DNA of 64,000 nucleotides, from NCBI GenBank assembly GCA_963756025.1, contig CAVWMF010000006.1, forward strand, positions 868,001-932,000, written 5' to 3'. Source of the stretch: Bog-473 sp963756025. Lineage in GTDB: Bacteria; Actinomycetota; Acidimicrobiia; Acidimicrobiales; RAAP-2. Position numbers and translations under genes: made by a program. Each line of letters begins with the position of its first letter. Within the stretch, counting starts at the first letter, position 1. Of the stretch, positions 8,163 to 16,505 are shown in pieces. The notes below the pieces were generated by a model that was not told where the DNA came from, did no database searches, and saw only the letters and a program-made list of their open reading frames with translations.

Positions 8163-9818
8163 TCACTTCGCCAACCAGGCGTCGTAGTACAAGACGTACC
8201 CGGTGGCATCGAACGTGATGCCCTTCAGCTTGGAGGTCGCCGCGTTGAGCGTCTCCTCCTGATACAGCGGGACGGACACGGCATGCTGCACGACGTACTT
8301 CTGCACTTCGCCGTAGAGCGTGTCCTGCTCCGCCGTGTTCAGCGAGCCGGTGGCCTGGTTCAGCCAGGCGTCGACCTGGGGGCTCGAGAACAGTCCGTAG
8401 TTCAGCCCGCCCACGTTCGGGAAGTCCGCCGACCCGAACAGGAGCCGGAGGATGTCGGGACTGGCCTCTACGTGGGCCGAGGCGGTCGCTGCGAAGTTAC
8501 CGTCCTCGATGTTGGTCGTGGTATCCGACGAGCTGTCGATGGTGAGATTGATCCCGACCTTGGCTTCCTCCTGCTTGATCAGCAGCCCCAGCTGGATGCG
8601 TTGCTCGCGGCTGTCCCCGCCGTCGAGGACACCGTCAAGTTCCTGACCGCTGCTGTTGACGAGGTAGCCGGCAGCGTTGCGCTTGGTGTAGCCGAGCTGG
8701 GCCAGGAGTTTCTCGGACTCCTTGATGTTCTGGTGCCATGAGTTCACAACAGCAGCGTCGAAGCCCGGCGTGGTCTGGGCGATGGGGCTCCAGGCGGGCT
8801 GATAGACACCGTCGTAGAGGGCCTCGATCAGGCCGGGAACGTTGAGGGCGTCGCGCAATGCCAGCCGGGCCTTCTCGTTGTTCCAGGGAGCCGTTTTCTC
8901 GCTGATGTAGAGGTCGTAGACCCCGCCCGGCTGCGGATGGTCGATGATCTGGAAGCCCTGGCTCTTGAGGCTGGCGACGTCGGTCGCCGGGGGTGCCTCG
9001 ATGCTGTCGACCTGGCCGCTGGTCAGGCTGCCTTCACGGGTCGTGTCATTGCCGACGAAGTCGAAGACCATCTTCGAGATGTAGGCCGCGCCCTTGTTCT
9101 TCGCCGTGCCCGGATCCCAGTGATAGCCGGGCCGGTTGACGAGCGTCGCCCCTACTTGATCATTGAAGGAGGTGATCACAAAGGGCCCACTCCCGACCGG
9201 CGGGGAGCAGGGAGGGTTCTTGGCCGCCGCGGTGGGCGACTGGATGCCGAGGTTGGCGGTGCTCGCCGCGTCGAGGAAGGAGTTGAACCCCGAGGTGAAA
9301 TTGACCTCGACCGTGTACGGATTGATGACCGTGGTACCCGCGTACGGTCCGAGGAGCGTCCGGGCGTACTGGGACTTCGTCGCCGGGTTGAAGATCCGAT
9401 CGAAGTTGTACTTCACCGCGGCGGCGTTCAAGGGGGTGCCATCGGAGAAGGTCACGCCCTGGCGGAGGTTGAAGGTGTAGTGCTCGGCATTGGGCGAAAT
9501 GGACCACGAGGTGGCCAACCACGGCTTGAAGGTCTTGCCGTCCGAACTGGCGACGAGCGAGTCCACCACCGGTCGGGAGAGCTGGTACGTGGCGAACTGC
9601 GGGCTGACCTCGGGGTCGGCGCAGATGGGTGGGATCTCCATGTCATAGGTGAACGTGCCCCCGTGGACGGGCCCGGAGGAGGCCGCCGAAGCGACCCCAC
9701 CACCACCACTTAATGCGAGTGCGCCCGTGCTCGCGAGCGTCGCTGCCACGGCGAGCGACGCCCGACCCAGGCGTCGACCGGCCGCGTGCGCGCCGTGCTT
9801 CGGGTGCCCGTCTTGCAT
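8163..9818 (-). CDS. ABC transporter substrate-binding protein, family 5 (DppA type)
   Basis: The extracytoplasmic receptor of the importer, about 551 residues. The ATG at 9818 is preceded by GAGGAG. It gives a signal sequence with an RR-containing basic region and a hydrophobic stretch (ASLAVAATLASTGALAL), with no lipobox cysteine, so the protein may be secreted or held by the permeases. The mature part has the SBP_bac_5 pattern: GGTFTYDMEIPP, the family signature FNLRQGVTFSDGTPLNAAAV, and Y..GVYQPAWSPI near the middle. The ligand cannot be read from sequence; the family carries peptides, nickel chelates, opines and other small organics. It is the first gene of the transporter part of the operon. 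Confidence 0.92.
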   Translation of the reverse strand: MQDGHPKHGAHAAGRRLGRASLAVAATLASTGALALSGGGGVASAASSGPVHGGTFTYDMEIPPICADPEVSPQFATYQLSRPVVDSLVASSDGKTFKPWLATSWSISPNAEHYTFNLRQGVTFSDGTPLNAAAVKYNFDRIFNPATKSQYARTLLGPYAGTTVINPYTVEVNFTSGFNSFLDAASTANLGIQSPTAAAKNPPCSPPVGSGPFVITSFNDQVGATLVNRPGYHWDPGTAKNKGAAYISKMVFDFVGNDTTREGSLTSGQVDSIEAPPATDVASLKSQGFQIIDHPQPGGVYDLYISEKTAPWNNEKARLALRDALNVPGLIEALYDGVYQPAWSPIAQTTPGFDAAVVNSWHQNIKESEKLLAQLGYTKRNAAGYLVNSSGQELDGVLDGGDSREQRIQLGLLIKQEEAKVGINLTIDSSSDTTTNIEDGNFAATASAHVEASPDILRLLFGSADFPNVGGLNYGLFSSPQVDAWLNQATGSLNTAEQDTLYGEVQKYVVQHAVSVPLYQEETLNAATSKLKGITFDATGYVLYYDAWLAK

Positions 9819-9943
9819 TGCATCTGCTCCTCTTCGTTCGTGCGCGCCCGGATGGTGCGTCGCTGGGATGTACATCGCCGTATGGCTCCTTACGGGCAGA
9901 TGTGCTGCAACGCACTGCCCGGGCCCACGGAGATCCGGCGATT

Positions 9944-9985
9944 TCCTATATTTTCTATATATTTGATGGGATTTGTCAAGATTAA
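9944..9985 (-). promoter_or_regulatory. Candidate promoter upstream of the transporter operon
   Basis: A short strongly AT-rich patch in an otherwise GC-rich stretch between the monooxygenase gene and the binding-protein gene. On the minus strand a perfect TTGACA (9974-9979 on the top strand) is followed, after a 16-base spacer, by TAGAAA, with TATA-like repeats overlapping it. This fits a sigma-70-type promoter driving the binding-protein and transporter genes independently of the monooxygenase gene. Confidence 0.4.
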
Positions 9986-9997
9986 CGGTGGAGACGT

Positions 9998-11083
9998 TCA
10001 GCCGCGTGCAGTGGCCAGGACGCGATCCCGCGCCGCAACCGCATCGCGGGTGAGACGGACCACCTCGCCGTACGCCTCGGCGTCCTGCAACGGGTCGTAG
10101 CCACGAATCAAGATCGTCGTGACGCCGATGTCGACGTAATCGAGCAGCGAATCGACGACTTGTTCCGGGGTGCCGACCAGCGCCGTCGAATTTCCCGCCG
10201 CACCCGTCGCCGCGGCAAGAGCCGTGAAGAGCCGCTTGTCGTGCACGTCACTCCGGTGCGCGGCATCCAGAAGGCGTTGTGAGCCGACATTCGTGGGCTT
10301 GCGAGAGGCGTCGGCCGATGACGAGCCCTTGCCCTTGATCGTCGCGAGAATGCCGTAGGCGCGTTGCCACGCCTCGTCCTCAGTCGCCCCGAGTATCGGG
10401 CGCAGCGACAGGCTGATTCCCGGATTCCGCCCGTAGCGCGCCGCCGCCTCCTTGACCCGTCCGATGTGTGCGGCCGCGTCCGCGAGATGCTCGCCCCACA
10501 GCGCATATATGTCGGCATGCTTGGCCGCGATCTCGATCGCGATGTCCGATGATCCACCGAAATAGATGGGGATGTGTGGCTGCGTCACCGGACGTACTTC
10601 GGAGTAGGCGCCGTCGAACGAGTAGTACTCGCCATGGTGGTCGAGAGGACCTTCGGCCGTCCATATCTCCCTGAGAACCTGCAGGTATTCGTCCGTGCGC
10701 CGATAGCGGGCGTCATGGTCCAGGTAGTCGCCGTCGCGTCGCTGCTCCTGGTCATCACTCCCGGAGATCGTGTGGATGGCGAGCCGCCCTCCCGAGAACT
10801 GGTCGAGCGTTGCGAGCTTGCGGGCGGCGACCGTGGGCGCCACGAAACCGGGGCGGTGGGCCAACAGAACCCCAAGGTGCTCCGTGTGTCCGAGCACGTC
10901 CGACGCCACAATGAACCCATCAGGCATTGACGATTGGTAGCCGATGAGGACCCGGTCGAAGCCTGCCTGCTCGTGGGCCCGGGCCAGGGTGCGGGTATAG
11001 GCGACGTCGACCACGGGACCCAGCGGCGCATGGATCTCTGACTGCGCTCTCGTGCTCACAAACCCAACAAATTCGATCTTCAC
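9998..11083 (-). CDS. LLM-class flavin-dependent monooxygenase, SsuD-like
   Basis: Probably an FMNH2-dependent two-component monooxygenase of the alkanesulfonate type. It is a 361-residue TIM-barrel protein starting VKIEFVGFVSTRAQSE, with the LLM hallmarks GFDRVLIGYQSS, LGVLLAHRPGFVAPTVAARK, GGRLAIHTISGSDDQEQRRDGDYLDH, RYRRTDEYLQVLREIW and PHIPIYFGGSSD. The His-rich GDYLDHDARY segment matches SsuD. The GTG at 11083 is preferred because SsuD-like proteins begin here and AAAGGAGG lies 11 bases upstream. F420-dependent members of the superfamily exist, but the SsuD-type motifs and the flavin reductase in the cluster favour FMN. It is the first gene of the minus-strand cluster. Confidence 0.88.
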   Translation of the reverse strand: MKIEFVGFVSTRAQSEIHAPLGPVVDVAYTRTLARAHEQAGFDRVLIGYQSSMPDGFIVASDVLGHTEHLGVLLAHRPGFVAPTVAARKLATLDQFSGGRLAIHTISGSDDQEQRRDGDYLDHDARYRRTDEYLQVLREIWTAEGPLDHHGEYYSFDGAYSEVRPVTQPHIPIYFGGSSDIAIEIAAKHADIYALWGEHLADAAAHIGRVKEAAARYGRNPGISLSLRPILGATEDEAWQRAYGILATIKGKGSSSADASRKPTNVGSQRLLDAAHRSDVHDKRLFTALAAATGAAGNSTALVGTPEQVVDSLLDYVDIGVTTILIRGYDPLQDAEAYGEVVRLTRDAVAARDRVLATARG

Positions 11084-11388
11084 CTGGCTCTTTGCCTCCT
11101 TTCGTCCCATCTGGGGTCGTCCATTCCGCCGGCTCACCGCCCTCGTCGCAACGACGGGACCGGTACCGGCTCCGCTCTCGACGGTTGGTCGGCCGGACGA
11201 GAAACGTCATGCTAATCACCACTGACGCAGATTGTCTAGTTACTCAGTCGGATTTATTGAGAATCAGCCACTATGGTGCGGAAGTGACAGCCAATTCAGC
11301 GAGGCCTGGTCCCAGGGGCCCAATGTCTGCGAAAACTTGTCATGTATCCATATACTGACTTCGGCTCATTGCAAGAAACGGAGAAGTG
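11084..11388. other. Divergent intergenic region between monooxygenase and CGNR genes
   Basis: About 305 bases with no convincing gene, lower in GC than its flanks. It must carry promoters for both the minus-strand catabolic genes and the plus-strand CGNR-cupin pair. A TATACT hexamer at 11351-11356 is a possible -10 box for the plus-strand genes, about 35 bases before the start codon, but no good -35 box lies at 16-18 bases. Being shared by the regulator and the operon, it is the obvious place for an operator; no clear inverted repeat was found. Confidence 0.5.
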
Positions 11389-12033
11389 ATGGCGAGGGAT
11401 CCCAATCGACTAGCTGCCCCCATCGTTGTGCAGATGGCCGGGGCGCGATCGGGCAGACGACGCGGATCTTCCGCTCATTTCCAATATGCGGCCGGAAGCC
11501 TGTGCCTCGACTTCGCCGGAACATTCGAGGGGAACGGCGACGAGGGGGTCGACCTCTTGTCCGGCACCGACCGGCTCGAGGAGTGGCTCCTCGGGCCCGA
11601 CCTCCCCCTGCCGATCGGCGGGCTGACCGATGAGGATCTGACCGCCGCCCGCACCCTGCGCGATGCCATCGACAATGTCGCTCGCGCTCGCGTCGCCGGA
11701 AGGGATGCCGCCACCGTCGACGTGCGATGCGTCAACTCCTATGCCCGCCGGCCGACACCGGTCTTCTTGCTGGAATCGGGGGGCCGTCGGCGGACCGCCG
11801 TCGGGGAGCCAGGCATCGATGCCACGCTCTCGGTTATCGCCCGCGATGCCGTGCACCTCTTCACCGGCCCCGACTCGCACCGCTTACGCGAGTGTGCGCG
11901 GGTCGGCTGCTCCACCCTCTTCTTCGACCGCTCGCCTTCAGGACGGCGCAGGTGGTGCTCCATGAAGGGTTGCGGCGAAATGGTGGCCTCCGCCTCCTAC
12001 CGCAAGCGGCGTACGGCCCAGGCGACACCATGA
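11389..12033 (+). CDS. CGNR zinc-finger protein (ABATE domain), putative transcription regulator
   Basis: About 214 residues. The N-terminal half fits the ABATE-type domain (YAAGSLCLDFAGTFEG near residue 30). The C-terminus is a CGNR-type zinc finger: RECARVGCSTLFFD, RSPSGRRRWCSMKGCGEM and a basic tail ASYRKRR, giving four cysteines and the usual WCSM..CG motif with E-M in place of N-R. The ATG at 11389 is taken because GGAG lies 5 bases upstream. The gene is divergent from the monooxygenase/transporter cluster and overlaps the cupin gene by ATGA, so it is a reasonable candidate for the local regulator. That role is inferred from position and the DNA-binding finger. Confidence 0.82.
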   Translation: MARDPNRLAAPIVVQMAGARSGRRRGSSAHFQYAAGSLCLDFAGTFEGNGDEGVDLLSGTDRLEEWLLGPDLPLPIGGLTDEDLTAARTLRDAIDNVARARVAGRDAATVDVRCVNSYARRPTPVFLLESGGRRRTAVGEPGIDATLSVIARDAVHLFTGPDSHRLRECARVGCSTLFFDRSPSGRRRWCSMKGCGEMVASASYRKRRTAQATP

Positions 12034-12518
12034 CAACGACTGAAGACGGCTTCCACCGGCACCTCTACCAGGTCCAGTCAACGTCCCTCTCGAGGTCTAC
12101 CGCGCAGACCGGCGGCATGACGCGCCTCGAAGCGATCTCGGGCCAGACTGTCGGATCGGAGAATCTCTGGATGGGACAGACCCACGTTGCACCGTCCACC
12201 GGATCCGAGAACCACCATCACGGGGTATCCGAGACGGGCATCTACGTGGTGAGCGGACACCCTGAGTTCGTGTTCCTCGAGGAGGTCGACGGCGAATCGT
12301 GCGAACGGCGGCTCTGCACGAGTCCGGGTGACTACATCTATGTCCCACCCTGGGTACCACACCGTGAGGAGAATCCGAACCCGCACGAGGAGGCGATCGT
12401 CGTCATCGCCCGGACGACGCAAGAGGCGATCGTCGTCAATCTGCCCGATCTTCGCTGGATCGGACCCGTGGCGACCGCCCCCGTGAAGCCCGGAAGCACA
12501 TCATGGACCCGGTATTGA
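12030..12518 (+). CDS. Cupin domain protein
   Basis: A 162-residue single-domain cupin. The first metal-binding motif is NHHHGVSETGIYVVSG, the second is PGDYIYVPPWVPHREEN, giving His/Glu ligands for one metal ion. The start overlaps the stop of the CGNR gene (ATGA), so the two are co-translated. Possible roles are a small dioxygenase or isomerase in the same pathway, or a ligand-binding partner of the regulator; the sequence does not decide. Followed by a hairpin at 12593-12633. Confidence 0.85.
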   Translation: MTTTEDGFHRHLYQVQSTSLSRSTAQTGGMTRLEAISGQTVGSENLWMGQTHVAPSTGSENHHHGVSETGIYVVSGHPEFVFLEEVDGESCERRLCTSPGDYIYVPPWVPHREENPNPHEEAIVVIARTTQEAIVVNLPDLRWIGPVATAPVKPGSTSWTRY

Positions 12519-12592
12519 TCCGGAGGCCTTTTGCGCCGGTCGCCCAAGCGCGATAAATATTGGAGCACCTGGCAGTCGGGCTTGGAAGCAGG

Positions 12593-12633
12593 AACTGAGT
12601 CCGTTGTCTCTTCTCCACCCTTCGGGCTCAGTT
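12593..12633 (+). terminator. Possible terminator hairpin after the cupin gene
   Basis: Two 11-base arms, AACTGAGTCCG and CGGGCTCAGTT, pair except for one G-T position across a 19-base loop rich in pyrimidines. It lies 75 bases after the cupin stop. No long T-run follows, so it would be a weak intrinsic terminator or an RNA-stabilising stem. Confidence 0.35.
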
Positions 12634-12738
12634 CTTGCGCGTCCCGACCCGGGCCTCCGAGACGCCGGGGGTTTGGCCGACCTGTAGCGGGGTACACCAC
12701 AGCGAACCCGGGAATCGGGTCGACTGAGAGGAACCCTG

Positions 12739-12876
12739 ATGCTTGGAGACATTCTGATCGCGCTGGTGATCACGGCCATTGCGATAGTGCTGGGAATCGT
12801 CGTGCACCCCGTCCTGTTCTTCATCGTCGTGTTGGCGGTCGTCTACCTCTTCGCAAGGGTCCGCTCGCATCGCTGA
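12739..12876 (+). CDS. Small hydrophobic membrane protein (45 residues)
   Basis: An ATG preceded by GAGAGGAA opens a 45-codon frame starting MLGDILIALVITAIAIVLGI, followed by VVHPVLFFIVVLAVVYLFAR and a basic tail VRSHR. This makes two closely spaced membrane segments separated by a single HP turn. The composition resembles the small stress-linked membrane proteins of the lmo0937/DUF5670 type, but the sequence is not assigned to a family. The good ribosome site and consistent hydrophobic pattern argue that it is translated. It lies 54 bp upstream of another short gene. Confidence 0.55.
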   Translation: MLGDILIALVITAIAIVLGIVVHPVLFFIVVLAVVYLFARVRSHR

Positions 12877-12930
12877 GGTGAGCGACAAGAGTTTCATGCG
12901 TGGCCGTTTCAGGCGGCTTCGTCGGGGTAG

Positions 12931-13056
12931 ATGCAAAGCATGACGCTTGCCGACGAACCACCGGCCACCGACCCTGAAGAAACCGACATTCCGGAGCGCC
13001 TGGCGCCGGTCGAAGTACCCGAGCCGGCAATCGAGGACACACCCGAAAGGGCTTGA
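12931..13056 (+). CDS. Short acidic protein with conserved C-terminus (copy A)
   Basis: A 41-codon frame (MQSMTLADEPPATDPEETD then ERLAPVEVPEPAIEDTPERA). It is rich in Glu, Asp and Pro and has no hydrophobic segment. About 16 of the last 28 residues are identical, and most others conservatively changed, in a second short frame at 18840-18941, with gap-free alignment up to the stop codon. The differences are mostly synonymous or conservative, which argues that both are translated and selected. An internal ATG at 12940 is an alternative start. Function unknown; not recognised as a named family. Confidence 0.5.
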   Translation: MQSMTLADEPPATDPEETDIPERLAPVEVPEPAIEDTPERA

Positions 13057-13267
13057 CCACGACCTCACGGTTTCCAAGGAGGTGCTTGCAACACGCGCTC
13101 CTCGGCACCTGGGGCTCCACATAGGTTCGGCGTCGGGAGGGGGGCCCGTACATCCTTGCCGACCGATCGCATGGGTCCACATGGCAAATACGGCGTGCGT
13201 CGCGCCCCTTTGAGCCCGCATCAATTTCCTGTGAGCCGTACCGTGGCTCAGTCCGATTGGTCGGCAG

Positions 13268-14254
13268 TCATGCCGGCACGACGTCGGCGATCGCTTCAGC
13301 AATGACTTCGTAGCCGTCTTCGTTGGGATGTGAATTGCCCAACGGAGGAGAGGCACACGCCCACGTAAGAGCGCAGAGGCGCACCACATCCCTGGGTGCC
13401 GTGGTTCCAAGTGACCGTGTCGCGGGAACCGTGTTGGCGAGAGCGAATGCGCTTCCTACATTGGCCATCGGCACTCCTGCGGCTGTATACACCATTCGGA
13501 GCGTCGCATTGAGACGGTCGATCACCGAAAGGCTGGCTAGAGCAAATGTCCGTCCCGCGAAGCTCCTGATGTGCGTATGGAGATACGGGTCGTAATGTCC
13601 AACACCGACGATCCGCAACGAAGGGCCTGCGGCACGCAACGAAGACAGTATCTGCGTAAGTTGCTGACGGAGCGTAACGAGGTTCCGCGAGATACAGGAC
13701 TCATTCACGTGGTGATAGGCCAGACAAGGAAGCATGTTGTTGAATCCGAGGTCGATTGTCACCAAGACGATATTCGCATGCGACTGGAGAAACGACACGG
13801 CCTGGACCAATTGGGACTCTCCCGCCGGTCGGCAATGATCGCCTCCCGTGAGAAAGGATCCGGTTGTCTCGCCGGGACATCCACGTTGAGCAAGCTGAAG
13901 GCCGCTCCATCGGGATCGCTCTAATGCCAAGAGGTCATTGGCGTAACCCGAGCTGGTCGGCTGCCCTTTGGGATGATTAAGGGTGGGTTGGACACCAAGT
14001 GAGCCAGAGCCACCAAGTGCGAGGTAGTACGCACCATCGTCCGGTGGGTGCGCTATGCCCGTCGCAGCCGCTTGCGTCGCACCCAAATAGGTGAATGAAC
14101 CAAACGAGACCAGTGCGCCCACCGTCAGGCGACGCAACCTCTGAAGGTTCCCCTTTCGATGCCTCTTCCCAGTTCCTCCTGTCAAGACACGTTCACTGGT
14201 TCGCCGAACCGCTGAACTGTCGGACGATGCAGATGGAGTTACGGTAAGCCGCAA
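13268..14254 (-). CDS. SGNH/GDSL-type hydrolase, exported, with degenerate catalytic blocks
   Basis: About 328 residues. A basic stretch (RRLTVGALVSFGSF) followed by AATQAAA-like sequence forms a probable signal peptide. Block I is ALGGSGSLG (about 80-88), where GDS is changed to GGS but the nucleophile Ser is kept. Paired cysteines follow (RGCPGETTGS). Block III is DLGFNNM, N in place of D of GxND. The terminal block GNSHPNEDGYEVIAEAI keeps the His but lacks the Asp three residues before it. It may be an esterase with altered chemistry or a carbohydrate/lipid-binding relative. The start is uncertain: TTG at 14254 has little ribosome site, and a TTG near residue 40 after AAAGGGGA is an alternative. 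Confidence 0.75.
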   Translation of the reverse strand: MRLTVTPSASSDSSAVRRTSERVLTGGTGKRHRKGNLQRLRRLTVGALVSFGSFTYLGATQAAATGIAHPPDDGAYYLALGGSGSLGVQPTLNHPKGQPTSSGYANDLLALERSRWSGLQLAQRGCPGETTGSFLTGGDHCRPAGESQLVQAVSFLQSHANIVLVTIDLGFNNMLPCLAYHHVNESCISRNLVTLRQQLTQILSSLRAAGPSLRIVGVGHYDPYLHTHIRSFAGRTFALASLSVIDRLNATLRMVYTAAGVPMANVGSAFALANTVPATRSLGTTAPRDVVRLCALTWACASPPLGNSHPNEDGYEVIAEAIADVVPA

Positions 14255-14456
14255 TCCTTACGGGCAAATGACGGCAATTCGGCCAGTAGTGGGTGGGACC
14301 ACGACCTCTCCATGCGCCGCGGAAGAGTGTGGAATCCGGTTCCATCCCACGTGAGGTTGACCTCTTAGCAAACATTTATTCACACAGCGACAGCATCATG
14401 GTCGGCTTCATCAAGTCGTAAGGTCCGGCTCTTAGGGTCATCCGTATGACCACGGC

Positions 14457-15917
14457 ATGGACAGGGGGTTCACAGCCCACACGATGCCCATTCTCAAACC
14501 GGCCATGCAGAATTGCGACATGACAGGGGCCACGCGGGTCGCTCCACCCGCTCAGAATCACCCGGCGGCCGGCATGCAGGGAACTCGGCATCGGCCGGGA
14601 CACCCACCTCGGCGTCGGGTTGCCGATGCTTTGGCGGCGCTCGCCGGTCTCGGCCTTGGCGCAACGCTTGGTCTCGTAATTGCGGGCGAGACCCGCGGAA
14701 CGCTCGCCGCGCCGGGTGGTTGGCTCATCGCCGGGGGGCGCCTTGCTGGATTCGCTGCCGCGTACCTCATGTTGGTGATGGTTGTACTCATCGGCCGGCT
14801 GCCATGGCTGGAGCGAGGGGTCGGCCAGGACCGACTCGTCCGCTGGCACCGGCGCATCGGCCCATGGCCGCTTGGGCTGATCACGGTCCACGTCCTGCTC
14901 ATCACACTCGGCTACGCCCAACTGGCAAAGGTGGGAGCGCTCCGGCAACTCTGGATTTTCCTCAGCTCCTATCCTGACCTCCTTGCCGCGATCGTCGGCT
15001 TCTGCCTAATTGTCATGGCAGGGATCACGTCAATAAGAATTGCCCGCCGACACCTCAAGTACGAGACCTGGTGGATCGTCCACCTCTACACCTACCTGGC
15101 ACTGGCCCTCGCGTTCGCCCACCAGATCACGACGGGCGGATCGTTCATTGGTCACCCTCTCACCAAAGCTGTGTGGATCGTGGTCTGGATCTTGACCGCA
15201 GGGGTGGTCATCGTGTTCCGGGTCGCACAACCGATCATTCGGAGCCTCAGGCATCAGCTGCGTGTCGCTGCGGTATCCGAGGAGGCGCCGGGGGTGTACT
15301 CGGTCATCTGTTCGGGCCGTCGTCTGGATCGTCTCGCCGTCTCGGGAGGTCAGTTCTTCAGGTGGCGGTTCCTTACGAAAGAACTCTGGTGGCACGCGCA
15401 CCCGTACTCTCTCTCCGCCCTCCCCCAGCCGCCGTACCTCCGAGTCACGGTCAAGGGGCTCGGCGACCAGAGCCGCGCCGTCGCCGCCCTCAAGCCCGGA
15501 ACCCGAATTGCAATCGAGGGACCCTACGGCGCATTCACCCAGCATGCGCGCAAGACCGACCGCGTTACGCTTATCGCCGCTGGCGTGGGCATCACTCCGC
15601 TGCGCGCACTGCTTGAGGAGCTACCCTCCTCCATTGACGTGTCCGTGATTGTCCGTGCGTCAACTCGGAAGGACCTTGTACATCGTGACGAGGTTGTCTC
15701 TCTCGTCGAGCAGCGTGGCGGGCAGTTTCACGAGCTCATCGGCCCGCGCCACGACGTCCGACTCGATGCGAGGACACTGCGAAGACTGGTCCCCGACCTC
15801 CCGGACCGCGACGTGTACGTCTGCGGTCCGAATGCCTTCAGCGCAAGCACCATCGCCGCCGCATCGAGGCTCGGAGTGCCACGCGACCGGATCCACCAAG
15901 AAGCATTCGCATTCTAA
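14457..15917 (+). CDS. Ferric-reductase-like membrane flavo-oxidoreductase (NAD(P)H:heme type)
   Basis: A 486-residue protein. The N-terminal half has about six membrane helices with two paired histidines: RWHRRIGPWPLGLITVH (H-x13-H) and VHLYTYLALALAFAH (H-x12-H). These fit the two-heme ferric reductase/NOX pattern. The C-terminal half is a ferredoxin-reductase domain: FAD block HPYSLSALP, NAD(P) block GVGITPLRALL and the terminal CGP. It would carry electrons from cytoplasmic NAD(P)H across the membrane. The next two genes encode an exported FMN-binding protein and its flavin transferase, so the acceptor is probably that protein. The start is uncertain; several in-frame ATGs (14457, 14484, 14505, 14520) lack clear ribosome sites. 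Confidence 0.85.
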   Translation: MDRGFTAHTMPILKPAMQNCDMTGATRVAPPAQNHPAAGMQGTRHRPGHPPRRRVADALAALAGLGLGATLGLVIAGETRGTLAAPGGWLIAGGRLAGFAAAYLMLVMVVLIGRLPWLERGVGQDRLVRWHRRIGPWPLGLITVHVLLITLGYAQLAKVGALRQLWIFLSSYPDLLAAIVGFCLIVMAGITSIRIARRHLKYETWWIVHLYTYLALALAFAHQITTGGSFIGHPLTKAVWIVVWILTAGVVIVFRVAQPIIRSLRHQLRVAAVSEEAPGVYSVICSGRRLDRLAVSGGQFFRWRFLTKELWWHAHPYSLSALPQPPYLRVTVKGLGDQSRAVAALKPGTRIAIEGPYGAFTQHARKTDRVTLIAAGVGITPLRALLEELPSSIDVSVIVRASTRKDLVHRDEVVSLVEQRGGQFHELIGPRHDVRLDARTLRRLVPDLPDRDVYVCGPNAFSASTIAAASRLGVPRDRIHQEAFAF

Positions 15918-15965
15918 GTCACGGAGGTGGCAAATGACCATGTGCGTTCAGAACGGGAGTAATCA

Positions 15966-16505
15966 ATGAGACGTGCCCCGATGGTCATCGGCGCGACCGT
16001 CGTGGGCCTCATCGGCGTGCTGACTTTCCATACGAAGTCCGCGCCCCTCGCGCTTGGATCTCTCTCCGGCGCGTCCGCCCCTCAAGGACCGACAACCACG
16101 ACCGCCGGATCTTCAGCGGGAACTCATGCGAGTGGCGCGAGTTCGCCACCCAAGTCGGGCTCACACACGAGCACGTCGACTGTCCCTGTCCCTACGACAA
16201 CCACGACGACATCTGCCCCCTCGGCCACCCGGACCGCCACCGGGTCCGCGGTCAACTACCACTGGGGGGTACTGTCGGTGTCGGTATCGGTCTCAGGAAA
16301 AAAGATCACGAAAGTCAGCATCGCGTCCCTCAACGATGGTGGGAACTTCCGTTCCCAGTCAATTGACCAGCAATCGATCCCGATCCTTGAACATCAGGCC
16401 CTCCAGGCTCAGAACGCCAACATCCAAGGCGTATCCGGAGCGAGCTATACCAGCGCTGGATTTCAGCAGTCGCTTCAGTCGGCACTCGGAAAGCTGGGCC
16501 TCTGA
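15966..16505 (+). CDS. Exported FMN-binding domain protein
   Basis: 179 residues. An N-terminal hydrophobic anchor (APMVIGATVVGLIGVLTF) is followed by a long Thr/Ser/Pro-rich linker (about 40-95) and then an FMN-binding domain resembling the NqrC/RnfG/NosR domain. The domain ends with GVSGASYTSAGFQQSL. SGAS corresponds to the SGAT-type site where ApbE attaches FMN through a phosphoester bond, so the last Ser of that motif is the likely flavinylated residue by analogy. It sits between the membrane oxidoreductase and an ApbE gene and overlaps the latter by one base (TGATG), which strongly supports a shared flavin-based electron path outside the membrane. Confidence 0.88.
   Translation: MRRAPMVIGATVVGLIGVLTFHTKSAPLALGSLSGASAPQGPTTTTAGSSAGTHASGASSPPKSGSHTSTSTVPVPTTTTTTSAPSATRTATGSAVNYHWGVLSVSVSVSGKKITKVSIASLNDGGNFRSQSIDQQSIPILEHQALQAQNANIQGVSGASYTSAGFQQSLQSALGKLGL

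Noticed and set aside
11328..11356. Complete sigma-70 promoter for the CGNR gene
   Set aside because: TATACT is a fair -10 box, but no acceptable -35 hexamer lies at 16-18 bases upstream, so only the region is noted.
12947..13213. 88-codon plus-strand frame overlapping the first short acidic protein
   Set aside because: The alternative frame carrying the conserved EVPEP...TPER ending has the better support; this one has no ribosome site or repeat partner.
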